From Metarhizobium sp017305935 (GTDB taxonomy: Bacteria > Pseudomonadota > Alphaproteobacteria > Rhizobiales > Rhizobiaceae): a stretch of DNA of 64,000 bases. The stretch is taken from assembly GCF_029601685.1 (NCBI RefSeq), contig NZ_JARRIR010000014.1, positions 1 through 64,000 on the forward strand, given 5' to 3'. The notes under the pieces were generated by a model. That model ran no database searches. It had not been told where the DNA came from and was given only the letters and a program-made list of their open reading frames with translations. Below are positions 16,697 through 25,335 of the stretch, piece by piece. The number at the start of each line of letters is the position of its first letter. Within the stretch, counting starts at the first letter, position 1. The translations under genes were made by a program, and so were the position numbers.

Positions 16697-17812
16697 TCAG
16701 GCCTTGTACTGGATCTGGCCGTTCGACGGCCCCCAGAAATCCTTCCAGTCGTAGGCTGGCACGGAATCGAGATACTTCGCCTTGAAATCCGCTGCATCCT
16801 TGGCGGTGACAAGGATCGTCGGACCATAGAATTCGCGGTGTTCCTTCGGCTCGGCGGACGGTTTGAAGGTGCCGATGGCGGCATGATAGGCAAGCGCCGC
16901 GCTGATGCCGCCGCCCCAATGCGGATTGGTGAAGACGGTTGCCAGCAACTGGCCGTCCATCACCATCTTCACCGCCTCCGGGTTGCCGTCATAGGAAACG
17001 ATCGGCATGTTCTCGATACCCTCGGCGCGCAACGCCTCGATGACGCCATAGGCGATGTTGTCGTTGGCGCAATGCACGCCCTTGATCTTGTCGCCGTAGC
17101 GGGTCAGGAACGAGGACATCAGGGCCGCGCCCTTCTGGGTGTCCCAATCGGCCGGCTGCGCATCGAGCAACTCGATCTTCGGGAAATCCTTCAGCGCGTT
17201 CTTGAGACCGGCAAGGCGCTCGACGGCCGGGTTGTTGGCGGCGATGCCGCCGAGATGCACGACGCCGCCTTCGCCGCCCATGGCCTCGAAGAGGATACGG
17301 GCGGTCTGTTCGGCCGGCTTCTCGTCCGACCAGGTCATGTGGGAGACGTAGTTGTCGCCGAAATCCCAGGGATGCAGGTCGTCCGTCTTGTTCCAGATGG
17401 TCGAGATATAGGCGCCGGCCGCCTGCACCGCCTCGACAACGGGGCGGGCATTCGGGCTGTCGTTGGGATCGCAGGCGATCGCGCAATTGCCGTTGTTCTT
17501 GGCGAGGAAGGCCTTGATGTCGGCCAGCGACTTTTCGGTCGAGCCTTCGTTGATCAGGCTGACCAGCGCGCTCTTCGGCTTGCCGAGCGACTCCACGAAA
17601 GCCTCGCCGCCGGAGACGACCGAGTTCCAGTAGGCCGAGGCCCGGTCGCGGTAGCTCCAGGCGATCGCCGGATCGGTCAGCGCCGCCCGCGCCGCGCCGT
17701 TGGCGAACAGGCCGGGCACGGCCGCAGCACCGAGACCGGCTGCCGCCGCAAACAGAAAATTGCGACGGCTGACCGTCTCGCGTTCGATGAAATCCTTGAT
17801 AAAGGTCGACAT
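16697..17812 (-). CDS. Periplasmic sugar-binding protein of the ribose-type importer (Tat-type signal)
   Basis: 371 residues of the periplasmic binding protein family 4/LacI-like fold. The N-terminus has a twin-arginine motif (SRRNFLFAAAAG, residues ~15-26) followed by a hydrophobic stretch and AARA cleavage region, so export through Tat is likely. This is unusual for sugar-binding proteins, most of which use Sec. Fold segments include LVSLINEGSTEKSLADIKAF, NKTDDLHPWDFGDNYVSHM, GVVHLGGIAANNPAVERLAG, GVHCANDNIAYGVIEALRA and IVSYDGNPEAVKM. First gene of the seven-gene operon, 85 bases downstream of an operator at 17897-17912. The ligand cannot be read from the sequence. Confidence 0.92.
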   Translation of the reverse strand: MSTFIKDFIERETVSRRNFLFAAAAGLGAAAVPGLFANGAARAALTDPAIAWSYRDRASAYWNSVVSGGEAFVESLGKPKSALVSLINEGSTEKSLADIKAFLAKNNGNCAIACDPNDSPNARPVVEAVQAAGAYISTIWNKTDDLHPWDFGDNYVSHMTWSDEKPAEQTARILFEAMGGEGGVVHLGGIAANNPAVERLAGLKNALKDFPKIELLDAQPADWDTQKGAALMSSFLTRYGDKIKGVHCANDNIAYGVIEALRAEGIENMPIVSYDGNPEAVKMVMDGQLLATVFTNPHWGGGISAALAYHAAIGTFKPSAEPKEHREFYGPTILVTAKDAADFKAKYLDSVPAYDWKDFWGPSNGQIQYKA

Positions 17813-17896
17813 TGGTTCCTCCCCAAAATCCGCGATTGAATTGCATCCGCGTTACGGCCGGCCTGATGCCCTGCAAGCGTCTCCCACGCCGCTTAA

Positions 17897-17912
17897 CGCA
17901 CTAACTAGTTAC
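17897..17912. promoter_or_regulatory. Palindromic operator, TetR regulon site 4
   Basis: CGCACTAACTAGTTAC keeps a perfect right half (TAGTTAC) and the CACTA left half seen at site 2. It lies between the importer operon and the divergent tetR gene, the usual place for an autoregulating TetR site, which is the main reason for assigning all four copies to that regulator. Confidence 0.7.
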
Positions 17913-18053
17913 TTCTTTATTTTTACGCAAGTCAAGTGCTTTTCCATGCGGCGCCGGGTGCGATGTGCGACAACTGGCTTTGACGCACGCCGATCCATGC
18001 GTGTATGACTCCGACGACAGACATACCGACCCCGGCAAAGGACAGGCCTGAGC

Positions 18054-18707
18054 ATGATGACCGACCAGACAGAAAAACCGGGACGCAAACCACGAATCCG
18101 CGATGCCGAAGCCACCAAGGCCCGCATTCTCGAAGCGGCGAAAAAAGAGTTTGCGAAGAATGGCTTGGGCGGTGCGCGGGTGGACGACATCGCCGAAAAG
18201 GCCAAGGCGAACAAGCGGATGATCTACCACTATTTCGAGAGCAAGGAAGGCTTGTTCCAGACCGTGCTCGAGGAGGCTTACCTCGACATTCGCAGTGCCG
18301 AGCAGAAGCTGAATCTGGAGGATCTGGATCCCACCACCGCGCTCGAAAGGCTGGTCCGCTTCACATGGGAATACTACCTCAGGAATCCGGAATTCCTGAC
18401 GCTGGTCAACAGCGAGAACCTGCATCGGGCGAAGCATTTGAAGAAATCGGAGATCGTCAAATCCTCCAGCCGCAAGCTGGTCGGCATGGTCTCGGATATC
18501 CTTGAGCGTGGCGTCAAGGCAGGCGTCTTCCGCCACGGCATTGATCCCGTGCAACTCAACATCACGATCGCCGCCGTCGGATACTACTATCTGACCAACC
18601 GCTTCACCGGTTCGATCATTTATGAGCGAGACCTTATGGCCAAGGAAGCCCTGGAGGAGCGCATCCGGTTCAACATCGAAACGATCATGCACCTGGTCGC
18701 GGCTTGA
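18054..18707 (+). CDS. TetR/AcrR-family transcriptional regulator
   Basis: 217 residues. The N-terminal TetR helix-turn-helix covers about residues 20-65, with KARILEAAKKEFAKNGLGGA and VDDIAEKAKANKRMIYHYF. The ligand-binding C-terminal domain resembles the TetR_C_33/RutR-like class (ENLHRAKHLKKS, VQLNITIAAVGYYYLTN). ATG 18054 and 18057 are adjacent; either could start translation. The gene is divergent from the importer operon, with a palindrome of TetR operator size between them. As a repressor it would sense an intermediate of region A, possibly a CoA ester or the imported compound (inference). Confidence 0.92.
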   Translation: MMTDQTEKPGRKPRIRDAEATKARILEAAKKEFAKNGLGGARVDDIAEKAKANKRMIYHYFESKEGLFQTVLEEAYLDIRSAEQKLNLEDLDPTTALERLVRFTWEYYLRNPEFLTLVNSENLHRAKHLKKSEIVKSSSRKLVGMVSDILERGVKAGVFRHGIDPVQLNITIAAVGYYYLTNRFTGSIIYERDLMAKEALEERIRFNIETIMHLVAA

Positions 18708-18957
18708 TATCGGCCCTCGGTCCAAACCTGGCAGCCGCCGATGCGCCCGATCTCACGGGCAATGCATTGGCGGTCCCGCACCCGCAAGCCCGGTGACGAG
18801 GACGCGACTATCGTGTGTCTTGCGCAGACCGCAAGCAGCCCGAGCATCCGCCGAGACCGTCGCGGATCGCATCGATGATCCCGTCAGCACGGTCGGACGT
18901 CAACGCACGCGGCGCCGCTGCCTCCTTTTCCCGGCAATACACCCGGAAGCCTGCTTG
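18708..18957. other. Gap between tetR and the polyamine-type importer, nothing recognised
   Basis: About 250 bases without a supported gene. Both neighbours end here (convergent), and I found no clear stem-loop or repeat. The GC-rich text allows only open frames that look like noise. Confidence 0.4.
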
Positions 18958-19743
18958 TTACGCCCGCTGGGTCTTCTTTTGCGCCAGAAGGACAAGTCCC
19001 GCGATGACAACCGTTCCGACGATGAAGAGGAATGCGGCGGCGGCAATCGCAGGGCTGATGTTCTCTCTGATCGTCGAGAACATCTGGCGAGCGACGGTTC
19101 GCTGGTTGGGCCCTGCGACGAAAAGGGTCAGAACCACTTCATCCAGCGAGGTGGCGAAGGCAAATACCGCGCCGGAGACGATCCCCGGCATCGCCAGAGG
19201 CAACGTCACCTGCTGGAGAACGACAGCGGGGGACGCGCCCAGACTCGCGGCCGCATTCTCCAGGCGACGGTCGATGCCCTGAAGTGCTGCCGTCACATTG
19301 ACCACCACGAATGGGATGGCAATGACCGTATGGGCGATGATGACGCCCACATAGGTATTGGCAAGCCCGTACTGAGCGAACATCAGCTGCATGCCGACCC
19401 CGAGAACGACGGCAGGAACGACCATCGGCAGCAGGAAGGCGGTGCGGAAGAAACTGAAAAACAGCGATGCCGAGTTTCCACGCAGGCCAAGCGCAGCAAT
19501 CGTTCCAAGGACGGTCGCCAGGATCGTCGTGCCACAGCCGATCACCAGACTGTTCAGGATCGACCGGCGCCAGGCGTTGGCCGTGAACAGCTCATGGAAC
19601 CATCGGAAGGAGAACCCGGGGATCGGGTAGTTCAGGAAGATGCTGTCCGTGAACGCGAGCGGGAGGATGGCGAACAGGGGCGCCATCAGGAAAATGACGA
19701 CCGCCGTCCCGAAGACTGCCTTGCTGACGGGAAGTGTTTTCAT
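18958..19743 (-). CDS. Spermidine/putrescine-type ABC permease (PotC-like)
   Basis: 261 residues with six predicted membrane segments. The cytoplasmic EAA loop is recognisable as NAAASLGASPAVVLQQVTLP-LAMPGI, the family's coupling helix. TDSIFLNYPIPGFSFRWF is typical of PotC-type N-terminal periplasmic loops. Its start at 19743 overlaps the stop of the upstream permease gene by four bases (ATGA). Last gene of the importer operon. Ligands of this importer class include polyamines, amino acids, phosphonates and other small charged compounds, so the name does not fix the substrate. Confidence 0.92.
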   Translation of the reverse strand: MKTLPVSKAVFGTAVVIFLMAPLFAILPLAFTDSIFLNYPIPGFSFRWFHELFTANAWRRSILNSLVIGCGTTILATVLGTIAALGLRGNSASLFFSFFRTAFLLPMVVPAVVLGVGMQLMFAQYGLANTYVGVIIAHTVIAIPFVVVNVTAALQGIDRRLENAAASLGASPAVVLQQVTLPLAMPGIVSGAVFAFATSLDEVVLTLFVAGPNQRTVARQMFSTIRENISPAIAAAAFLFIVGTVVIAGLVLLAQKKTQRA

Positions 19744-20921
19744 GTGCGCACCTCCTCAGAGGACAGACGGAGATAGACGACGTAGAGGATCATGGTCGCG
19801 GCCAGGAGCACGATGCCCAGAGCCCCGGCCATGCCCCAGTTTGCAGCACCGGTTGCGTAATAGGCGATCACCGAGCTGATCATCTGGTCCTTTGCGCCGC
19901 CGATGAGCGCGGGCGTGATGTAGTAGCCGAGAGCACTCATGAACACCAGGAGCGCGCCGGAGACGACGCCGCGCAGACTGAGCGGCAGAAGCACCAGGAG
20001 GAAAGCTCTGATCGGGTGGGCGCCAAGCGATGCGGCGGCGGGCATCAGGTTCTTGGGGATGCCGATCAGGACGCTGAAGATCGGCAGCACCATGAACGGC
20101 AGCAGGACGTGCGTCATCGCGATCACGACCCCAAGCCTGTTGAAAATCAAGGGCACCGGCCCGTTCGTCAAACCCAGCGTCTGCAGCGTGAGGTTGATCA
20201 AGCCGTTATCCTGCAGGATGATGTACCAGGCCGCCGTTCGCACCAGCAGCGAGGTCCAGAGCGGGAGGAGCACGGCGCCAAGAAGAAGCTGACGCTTCCA
20301 GCCCGTCGTCGAAGCCGCGACCATCGCGAACGGAAGCCCGACCGCGATGCAGCAGAGGGTCACGATGCCCGCCATGATCATCGTGCGGAACAGGGTGGTG
20401 CGGTTGGCGGACGTGCCCTCCGGCGCATCGATGATATCGCCGTTGGCATCGCGCTGGAGATCGACGGCGGCGAGCAGGTTGCGATCGGTCAGAGACGCTC
20501 CCGCCGCATCCTGAACCGCGACCCAGAAACCGGGATCGGACCAGCGCCTATCGACAGAGACGAGATCGCTGAGGTTCGGGTCCTCGATCACGGCGTTGCG
20601 TGTCTTCGTCATCAGGGTGCGGAAGCCGGATTTCGCACTGTTCAGGCGGCGTACCAGGTCACCGAAAAGCTCGTCGTTGCTGACGTTCCTGATGTCGTTC
20701 GCCAGAGCCTGCTGAGCCTCCACAGGCGGAGCGCCTTCACGATCCCAGCCATCCAAGGCCGCCGATACGGTCGGCAATGCAATCGAAGCAACCGGATCGG
20801 ACACCGCCGTCTTCATCATCGTGACCAGGGGAGCCACGAAGAAGAACGCCAGGAAAAGAGCGAGTGGCGCAATGAGCGCGAAGGATGTGATGCGTTTCGA
20901 GAGCCGTGGCTGCCGGGTCAT
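19740..20921 (-). CDS. Spermidine/putrescine-type ABC permease (PotB-like) with enlarged periplasmic loop
   Basis: 393 residues, about 100 longer than a usual PotB. The excess is a soluble insertion of roughly 130 residues between the first membrane segment (FALIAPLALFLAFFFVAPLV) and the second (about residue 180). The insertion contains DGWDREGAPPVEAQQALAND, LFGDLVRRLNSAKSGFRTLM and DLQRDANGDIIDAPEGTS. The rest is canonical, ending in the EAA loop PAAASLGAHPIRAFLLVLLP. Start at 20921 was chosen because it overlaps the ATPase stop by four bases; 20936 is an alternative. The insertion may contact the binding protein or ligand (inference). Confidence 0.9.
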   Translation of the reverse strand: MTRQPRLSKRITSFALIAPLALFLAFFFVAPLVTMMKTAVSDPVASIALPTVSAALDGWDREGAPPVEAQQALANDIRNVSNDELFGDLVRRLNSAKSGFRTLMTKTRNAVIEDPNLSDLVSVDRRWSDPGFWVAVQDAAGASLTDRNLLAAVDLQRDANGDIIDAPEGTSANRTTLFRTMIMAGIVTLCCIAVGLPFAMVAASTTGWKRQLLLGAVLLPLWTSLLVRTAAWYIILQDNGLINLTLQTLGLTNGPVPLIFNRLGVVIAMTHVLLPFMVLPIFSVLIGIPKNLMPAAASLGAHPIRAFLLVLLPLSLRGVVSGALLVFMSALGYYITPALIGGAKDQMISSVIAYYATGAANWGMAGALGIVLLAATMILYVVYLRLSSEEVRT

Positions 20922-21982
20922 GAAACGATCCAGCATTGTTCGGGGCTGAACGACGCGATGATCTCCTGCCCGACTTGCGGGGCGACGGCCTTGCGCGTGG
21001 CCTTGACGACAAACGACCGGTGACCGGAATCGACGAGAACCTGAAGGTGGTCGCCGTGGTAGACGATATCGGTCACCCGCACCTTCAATTCGTTTTGCCC
21101 GTCGCCCGGCGAATCAAGCTCTATGCGCTCCGGGCGAACCGAAACCTTCACGTGCTGTCCAGGCTCCTGAGTCGTGGCGGATGCAACGCTGATCGGCTGG
21201 CCGCCATCCAGGATGACGTTCAGGACACCGTTCGAGCTGGAAGCAACCTTTCCGCCGAGCAGATTGGTCTCACCAATGAACTCGGCCACGAACTGGGTCT
21301 TTGGGCGGTCATAAATCTCTGAAGGCCTGCCGATCTGTTCAATCTTCCCATGATTGAAGATCGCGATACGGTCGGACATCGTCAGGGCTTCCGTCTGATC
21401 GTGCGTCACGAAGACGATGGTGAGGCCCAGGCGGTGATGAATATCGCGGATATCCATCTGCATCTGCTCGCGCAGCTTCTTGTCGAGTGCGCCCAGCGGT
21501 TCGTCCATGAGGACCACTTCCGGTTCGAAGACCAGGGCACGCGCCAGCGCGACGCGCTGCTGCTGGCCACCGGAGAGCTGGATCGGCTTGCGCTCATGGA
21601 AGGCGCCCAGTTGCACCATGTCGAGGGCCTTGGTGACACGCTCGACGATTTCGCTCCTGGACGCTCCCCGCATCTTGAGCGGAAACGCCACGTTGTCCGC
21701 AACGGACATATGAGGAAACAGAGCGTAGTTTTGAAAGACCACGCCCATGTTTCGCTTATGCGGCGGCAGCGCGTCCACGCGCTTGCCACCGACGGAAATC
21801 GCGCCGCTGGTCGGGTTTTCGAAGCCTGCCAGCATCATCAGAAGCGTCGTCTTGCCGGACCCGGATGGTCCGAGCATGCTGACGAATTCTCCCCTGCCAA
21901 TAGACAGGTCGAGATTGTCAACGACGGTCACGATGCCGAACGCTTTGCTGACCTTGTCGAAATGTATGAATGCGTCGCTCAT
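20918..21982 (-). CDS. Spermidine/putrescine-type ABC ATP-binding protein (PotA-like)
   Basis: 354 residues. Walker A GPSGSGKTTLLMMLAGF, Q-loop GVVFQNYALFPHMSV, signature LSGGQQQRVALARAL, Walker B VVLMDEPLGALD and H-loop FVTHDQTEAL are all intact. The C-terminal TOBE domain (about residues 270-354, VSVRPERIEL, DIVYHGDHLQVLV) is typical of PotA/FbpC ATPases. Two adjacent ATGs (21985, 21982) are possible; 21982 has the better spaced AGG. It is separated from the binding-protein gene by 110 bases with a stem-loop and overlaps the next permease gene. Confidence 0.94.
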   Translation of the reverse strand: MSDAFIHFDKVSKAFGIVTVVDNLDLSIGRGEFVSMLGPSGSGKTTLLMMLAGFENPTSGAISVGGKRVDALPPHKRNMGVVFQNYALFPHMSVADNVAFPLKMRGASRSEIVERVTKALDMVQLGAFHERKPIQLSGGQQQRVALARALVFEPEVVLMDEPLGALDKKLREQMQMDIRDIHHRLGLTIVFVTHDQTEALTMSDRIAIFNHGKIEQIGRPSEIYDRPKTQFVAEFIGETNLLGGKVASSSNGVLNVILDGGQPISVASATTQEPGQHVKVSVRPERIELDSPGDGQNELKVRVTDIVYHGDHLQVLVDSGHRSFVVKATRKAVAPQVGQEIIASFSPEQCWIVS

Positions 21983-22037
21983 CATGACCTACGTTCGTTT
22001 GGATAACGCAACCTACCCCTCTCACATGCAAAGGATA

Positions 22038-22068
22038 TTCCGTTGCCCGCCGAAAGCAGGCAACGGAA
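22038..22068. other. Stem-loop between binding-protein and ATPase genes
   Basis: TTCCGTTGCC and GGCAACGGAA form a perfect 10-bp stem with an 11-base loop, just after the binding-protein gene. It lacks a T-tract and probably stabilises the upstream transcript or partly terminates transcription. Confidence 0.6.
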
Positions 22069-22092
22069 GTCGAGGCATGAGAATGCCGGCAC

Positions 22093-23133
22093 TTACTGAG
22101 CGAGCCAGGCGTTGAAGCGCTGCGTCAACTCTTCCGAGTTGTCGGTCCAGAAGTCGACATCGAGCGGGATGGCGCCGCTGATGTTCTCCTCGGTGGTCGG
22201 AAGTTCCTTCTGGAACTGTTCCGGCACAAGCTTGGTCGCGCCGAGGTTCGGCAGGCCATATGCGATGAATTCGGGAAGCTTGGCCTGGTTCTCAGCCTTG
22301 CTGGCATAGGCGATGAAATCCATGCCTGCGTCCTTGTTCGGGCTGTCCTTCAGGATGACCCAGCTGTCGATGGCGTAAACGCTGCCCGGGAAGACGAAGC
22401 CGAACTTCTTGCCTTCGGTCCGGTTGATGCCGCTGATACGACCGTTATAAGCGGAGGTCATGACGACCTGGCCGGACGACAGGAGCTGGAGCGGCTGCGC
22501 ACCGGCATCCCACCAGATGATGTCGGCCTTCAGCGCGTCGAGCTTCTTGAATGCCCTGTCGACACCGCCTTCGCCGCTCAAGACCTTGTAGACCTGATCA
22601 GCGGGAACGCCGTCGGCCATAAGGGCGAATTCGAGGGCGTATTTCGGGCCCTTGCGAAGGCCGCGCTTTCCGGGGAACTTCTTCGTATCCCAGAAATCGG
22701 CCCAGGTCTTCGGACCGTCCTTGAGCTTGTCGCCATCGTAGGAAAGGCCGGTCGACCAGACGATGTTGCCGACGCCGCAATCGCTGACGGCTGCGGGAAG
22801 GTATGCGGCCTTGCCGCCGAGCTTGTCCCAATCGATCTTTTCATAGATGCCGTCGGCACAACCGAGCGCCAGTTCTTCGGCTTCGACTTCGACGACATCC
22901 CAGTTCGGAACGCCAGCCTTCACCTTCGCCTGGAGAACGCCGTAACCACCATCCCAGCTTTCATCGAGAACCGGCTTGCCGGTCTGCGCTGCGAAGGGTT
23001 CGAAGAAGATTTTGCGCTGAGCATCCTGGAAATTTCCGCCCCACGACACCACGGTCAGATCGCGGGCCTGCGCACCGAAACCGCCTGCCATCAGGACGGT
23101 GGATGCAATGATAGTCGCCTTGAAAATATTCAT
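22093..23133 (-). CDS. Periplasmic binding protein of the spermidine/putrescine-type importer (PotD-like)
   Basis: 346 residues with a Sec signal (MNIFKATIIASTVLMAGGFG then AQA) and a start at 23133 preceded by GGGGAG. The mature chain begins RDLTVVSWGGNFQDAQRKIF, the typical opening of PotD/AfuA-like proteins. KTWADFWDTKKFPGKRGL and IIWWDAGAQPLQLLSSGQV are further class features. A conserved Asp/Trp cage for amine ligands is suggested by DIIWWDAG, but I cannot confirm polyamine specificity. The first gene downstream of the XRE-cupin regulator, in the same direction, so both may share a transcript. Confidence 0.92.
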   Translation of the reverse strand: MNIFKATIIASTVLMAGGFGAQARDLTVVSWGGNFQDAQRKIFFEPFAAQTGKPVLDESWDGGYGVLQAKVKAGVPNWDVVEVEAEELALGCADGIYEKIDWDKLGGKAAYLPAAVSDCGVGNIVWSTGLSYDGDKLKDGPKTWADFWDTKKFPGKRGLRKGPKYALEFALMADGVPADQVYKVLSGEGGVDRAFKKLDALKADIIWWDAGAQPLQLLSSGQVVMTSAYNGRISGINRTEGKKFGFVFPGSVYAIDSWVILKDSPNKDAGMDFIAYASKAENQAKLPEFIAYGLPNLGATKLVPEQFQKELPTTEENISGAIPLDVDFWTDNSEELTQRFNAWLAQ

Positions 23134-23239
23134 CGGAAGCTCCCCTTGATGTTGTCGATCAGCCACTAGGAAAGCACGTTTCGGAACTTTGGGAAGCGGC
23201 GTTAACCACTGTGGTCACTATACTCACCAGCGTAGCAGC

Positions 23240-23788
23240 TCAGTATGTCGGTGGCGTGATCGCGCTCAAGATCTCGCTTGGGCCATCGTCGACGTTGCGG
23301 AAGCGATGCGGCAGGCGACTGTCGAAATAGTAGCCGTCCCCCGCTTTCAGAATCTTCCTCTGGTTTCCGACCGTGATCTCCACCATGCCGGACAACACCA
23401 TGCCGGCCTCCTGCGCCGCATGTGTGAATTCTTCCCCCGTGTCGGCGCCGGGCGCATAGCGTTCATGAAGCATCAACAGCTGCCGATTGGGATGGTCCAA
23501 GCCGATGACCCGATAGGAAATCGTGTCGACCTTGCCAATTTCAACGAGGTCCCCCGCTGCATAGAACGGCGAGTAGGGCAAGCTGGACTGCAGATCGGAA
23601 AAGAAGCCGGTGAGTGTGGTGCCAAGCGCGTCGAGCACCGCTCCAAGCGTGTCGACCGAAGGGCTCATGCGGTCGCGCTCGATCAGAGATATCGTGGAAT
23701 GCGATATCCCGGAGCGCGCTGCGAGCTCTCGAACGCCCAGGTCGCGGCGGCGCCGAAGTTCACGAAGCTTACTGCCGATCTTGGGCAT
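23240..23788 (-). CDS. XRE-family regulator with C-terminal cupin domain (PuuR-like)
   Basis: 182 residues. The helix-turn-helix (residues ~5-60) reads LRELRRRRDLGVRELAARSG and ISHSTISLIERDRMSPSVDTL, and the cupin domain (residues ~105-180) reads GEEFTHAAQEAGMVLSGMVE, KAGDGYYFDSRLPHRFRNV. This architecture is that of PuuR, which senses putrescine, and of many rhizobial catabolic regulators. It lies between the importer and the divergent HisD-like gene, so it likely controls both. A longer open frame extending to 25213 is antisense read-through across the HisD gene; MPKIGSKLRELRRR at 23788 is the domain boundary. Confidence 0.92.
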   Translation of the reverse strand: MPKIGSKLRELRRRRDLGVRELAARSGISHSTISLIERDRMSPSVDTLGAVLDALGTTLTGFFSDLQSSLPYSPFYAAGDLVEIGKVDTISYRVIGLDHPNRQLLMLHERYAPGADTGEEFTHAAQEAGMVLSGMVEITVGNQRKILKAGDGYYFDSRLPHRFRNVDDGPSEILSAITPPTY

Positions 23789-23965
23789 TGATGAATTCCG
23801 ATTCCTGCTTTTCGAAGACAATGACACCCGAAAGAGGGCCATGATACCCGGCCCACCGAACAGCGTCCGGGCTGGTGAATATAATGAACAGGTGGTTTGC
23901 GGGCAATTGCCGGGGAGCCGACCTTGAATGATGCTGACGCCCATCATCCCACACAGGAGGTTTTG

Positions 23966-25264
23966 ATGACGTCGCGTCTCGATGCGCTGAAAGGCAAGTT
24001 CACCCAGATCAAGGAACCGACCCGAGACGCCGTCTCCGACACGGCCCCGGTCGAGAAGACCGTGAAGGACATTATCGCGAACGTGCGCGAGCGCGGCGAT
24101 GCTGCCGTTCGTGAATATTCCATCGCCTTCGACAAGGCCGACGTCGCACATTTCGAGGTGACCGAGGAAGAGAAGCTGAAGGCCATTGCCGATCTCGATC
24201 CGCAGACCCGGGAAGACACCGAGTTCGCCATCGCGAACGTCCGCCGTTTCGCCGAGGCCCAGCTCGGCACGATCCTGCCGCTCGAAATCGAAAGCTTGCC
24301 GGGTCTGCATCTCGGCCACCGCGTCATTCCGATCGAGATCGTCGGCTGCTATGTTCCGGGCGGGCGTTACCCGCTGCTCTCGGCCCCGGTCATGACGATC
24401 GTTCCGGCAAAGGTCGCCGGTTGCGACCAGGTCATCGCCTGCCTTCCGCCGAATGCCCATCCGGCAATGATTGCCGGCTGCCACCTTGCTGGTGCTGACC
24501 GCATTTTCCGCGTCGGCGGCGCCCAGGCGATCGCCGCAATGGCATATGGCACCGAGACCATTCCGGCGGTCGACAAGATCGTCGGGCCGGGCAATGCGTT
24601 CGTCAACGAAGCCAAGCGCCAGGTCTTCGGCCAGGTCGGCATCGACCAGTTGGCGGGCCCGAGCGAGATCTTCATCGTCGCCGACGAGACCGCCAATCCG
24701 GCTACGCTTGCGACCGACATGCTGGCCCAGGCCGAGCATGACGTGCGCACCCGCGTCGGTCTGGTAACGACCGACCGCAAGCTCGCCGAAGAGACCATCA
24801 AGGAAGTCGAGAAGCAGCTCGAAACGCTCTCCACGGCTGCCGTCGCAGGCGTTGCCTGGAGGGACTACGGCGAAGTGACCATCGTCGATGACGAAGAAAC
24901 CATGATCGCCTATTCCGACTACATCGCCACCGAGCACCTGCAGGTCCACACCCGTGACCCGCAGGCGATGGCGAAGAAGCTGCGCAACTACGGCTCCATC
25001 TTCATCGGTGAACTGGCCAGCGTCGTGTATTCCGACAAATGCTCGGGCACGAACCACACCCTGCCGACGATGGCCGCAGGCCGTTACACTGGCGGCCTCT
25101 GGGTCGGTTCCTATGTCAAGATCGCCACCCATCAGTGGCTCGACGAGCGCGGTGTTGCTGCCGTCGCTCCGGCAGCCGTTCGCCAGAGCGCGACCGAACA
25201 GCTCGAAGGCCATCGCCGCGCCGCAGCACTGCGCTTAAGCCCGAAGCAACTCGCAGCGGAATGA
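23966..25264 (+). CDS. HisD-family NAD-dependent dehydrogenase, paralogue 1 (not biosynthetic HisD)
   Basis: 432 residues of the histidinol dehydrogenase fold, a zinc enzyme that oxidises a primary alcohol to a carboxylate in two NAD steps. The zinc and catalytic positions known from E. coli HisD can be matched: AQAEHD (Gln, His), TEHLQVH (Glu-His pair), SDKCSGTNHTLPT (Asp) and LEGHRRAA (C-terminal His). No other histidine genes are near; the neighbours are a polyamine-type importer and XRE-cupin regulator. Catabolic HisD relatives include HpsN (sulfopropanediol 3-dehydrogenase), but no sulfonate-lyase genes are seen here. ATG 23966 has AGGAGG 5 bases upstream. It is much closer to paralogue 3 (60455-61753) than to paralogue 2. 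Confidence 0.9.
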   Translation: MTSRLDALKGKFTQIKEPTRDAVSDTAPVEKTVKDIIANVRERGDAAVREYSIAFDKADVAHFEVTEEEKLKAIADLDPQTREDTEFAIANVRRFAEAQLGTILPLEIESLPGLHLGHRVIPIEIVGCYVPGGRYPLLSAPVMTIVPAKVAGCDQVIACLPPNAHPAMIAGCHLAGADRIFRVGGAQAIAAMAYGTETIPAVDKIVGPGNAFVNEAKRQVFGQVGIDQLAGPSEIFIVADETANPATLATDMLAQAEHDVRTRVGLVTTDRKLAEETIKEVEKQLETLSTAAVAGVAWRDYGEVTIVDDEETMIAYSDYIATEHLQVHTRDPQAMAKKLRNYGSIFIGELASVVYSDKCSGTNHTLPTMAAGRYTGGLWVGSYVKIATHQWLDERGVAAVAPAAVRQSATEQLEGHRRAAALRLSPKQLAAE

Positions 25265-25335
25265 TTTGATCCTCCCAAGCAAACGGCCGCGAAGGCGGGT
25301 GTCGCCGAGGCAATTCGGCGGCACGGACTGCTCAC

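Noticed and set aside
23240..25213. 657-residue regulator reading with a long N-terminal extension
   Set aside because: The part beyond 23788 is antisense to the HisD paralogue 1 gene; the XRE domain begins at 23788.
23966..25264. Histidine biosynthesis function for the HisD-like genes
   Set aside because: Three copies, none with his neighbours, each tied to an importer or catabolic operon.
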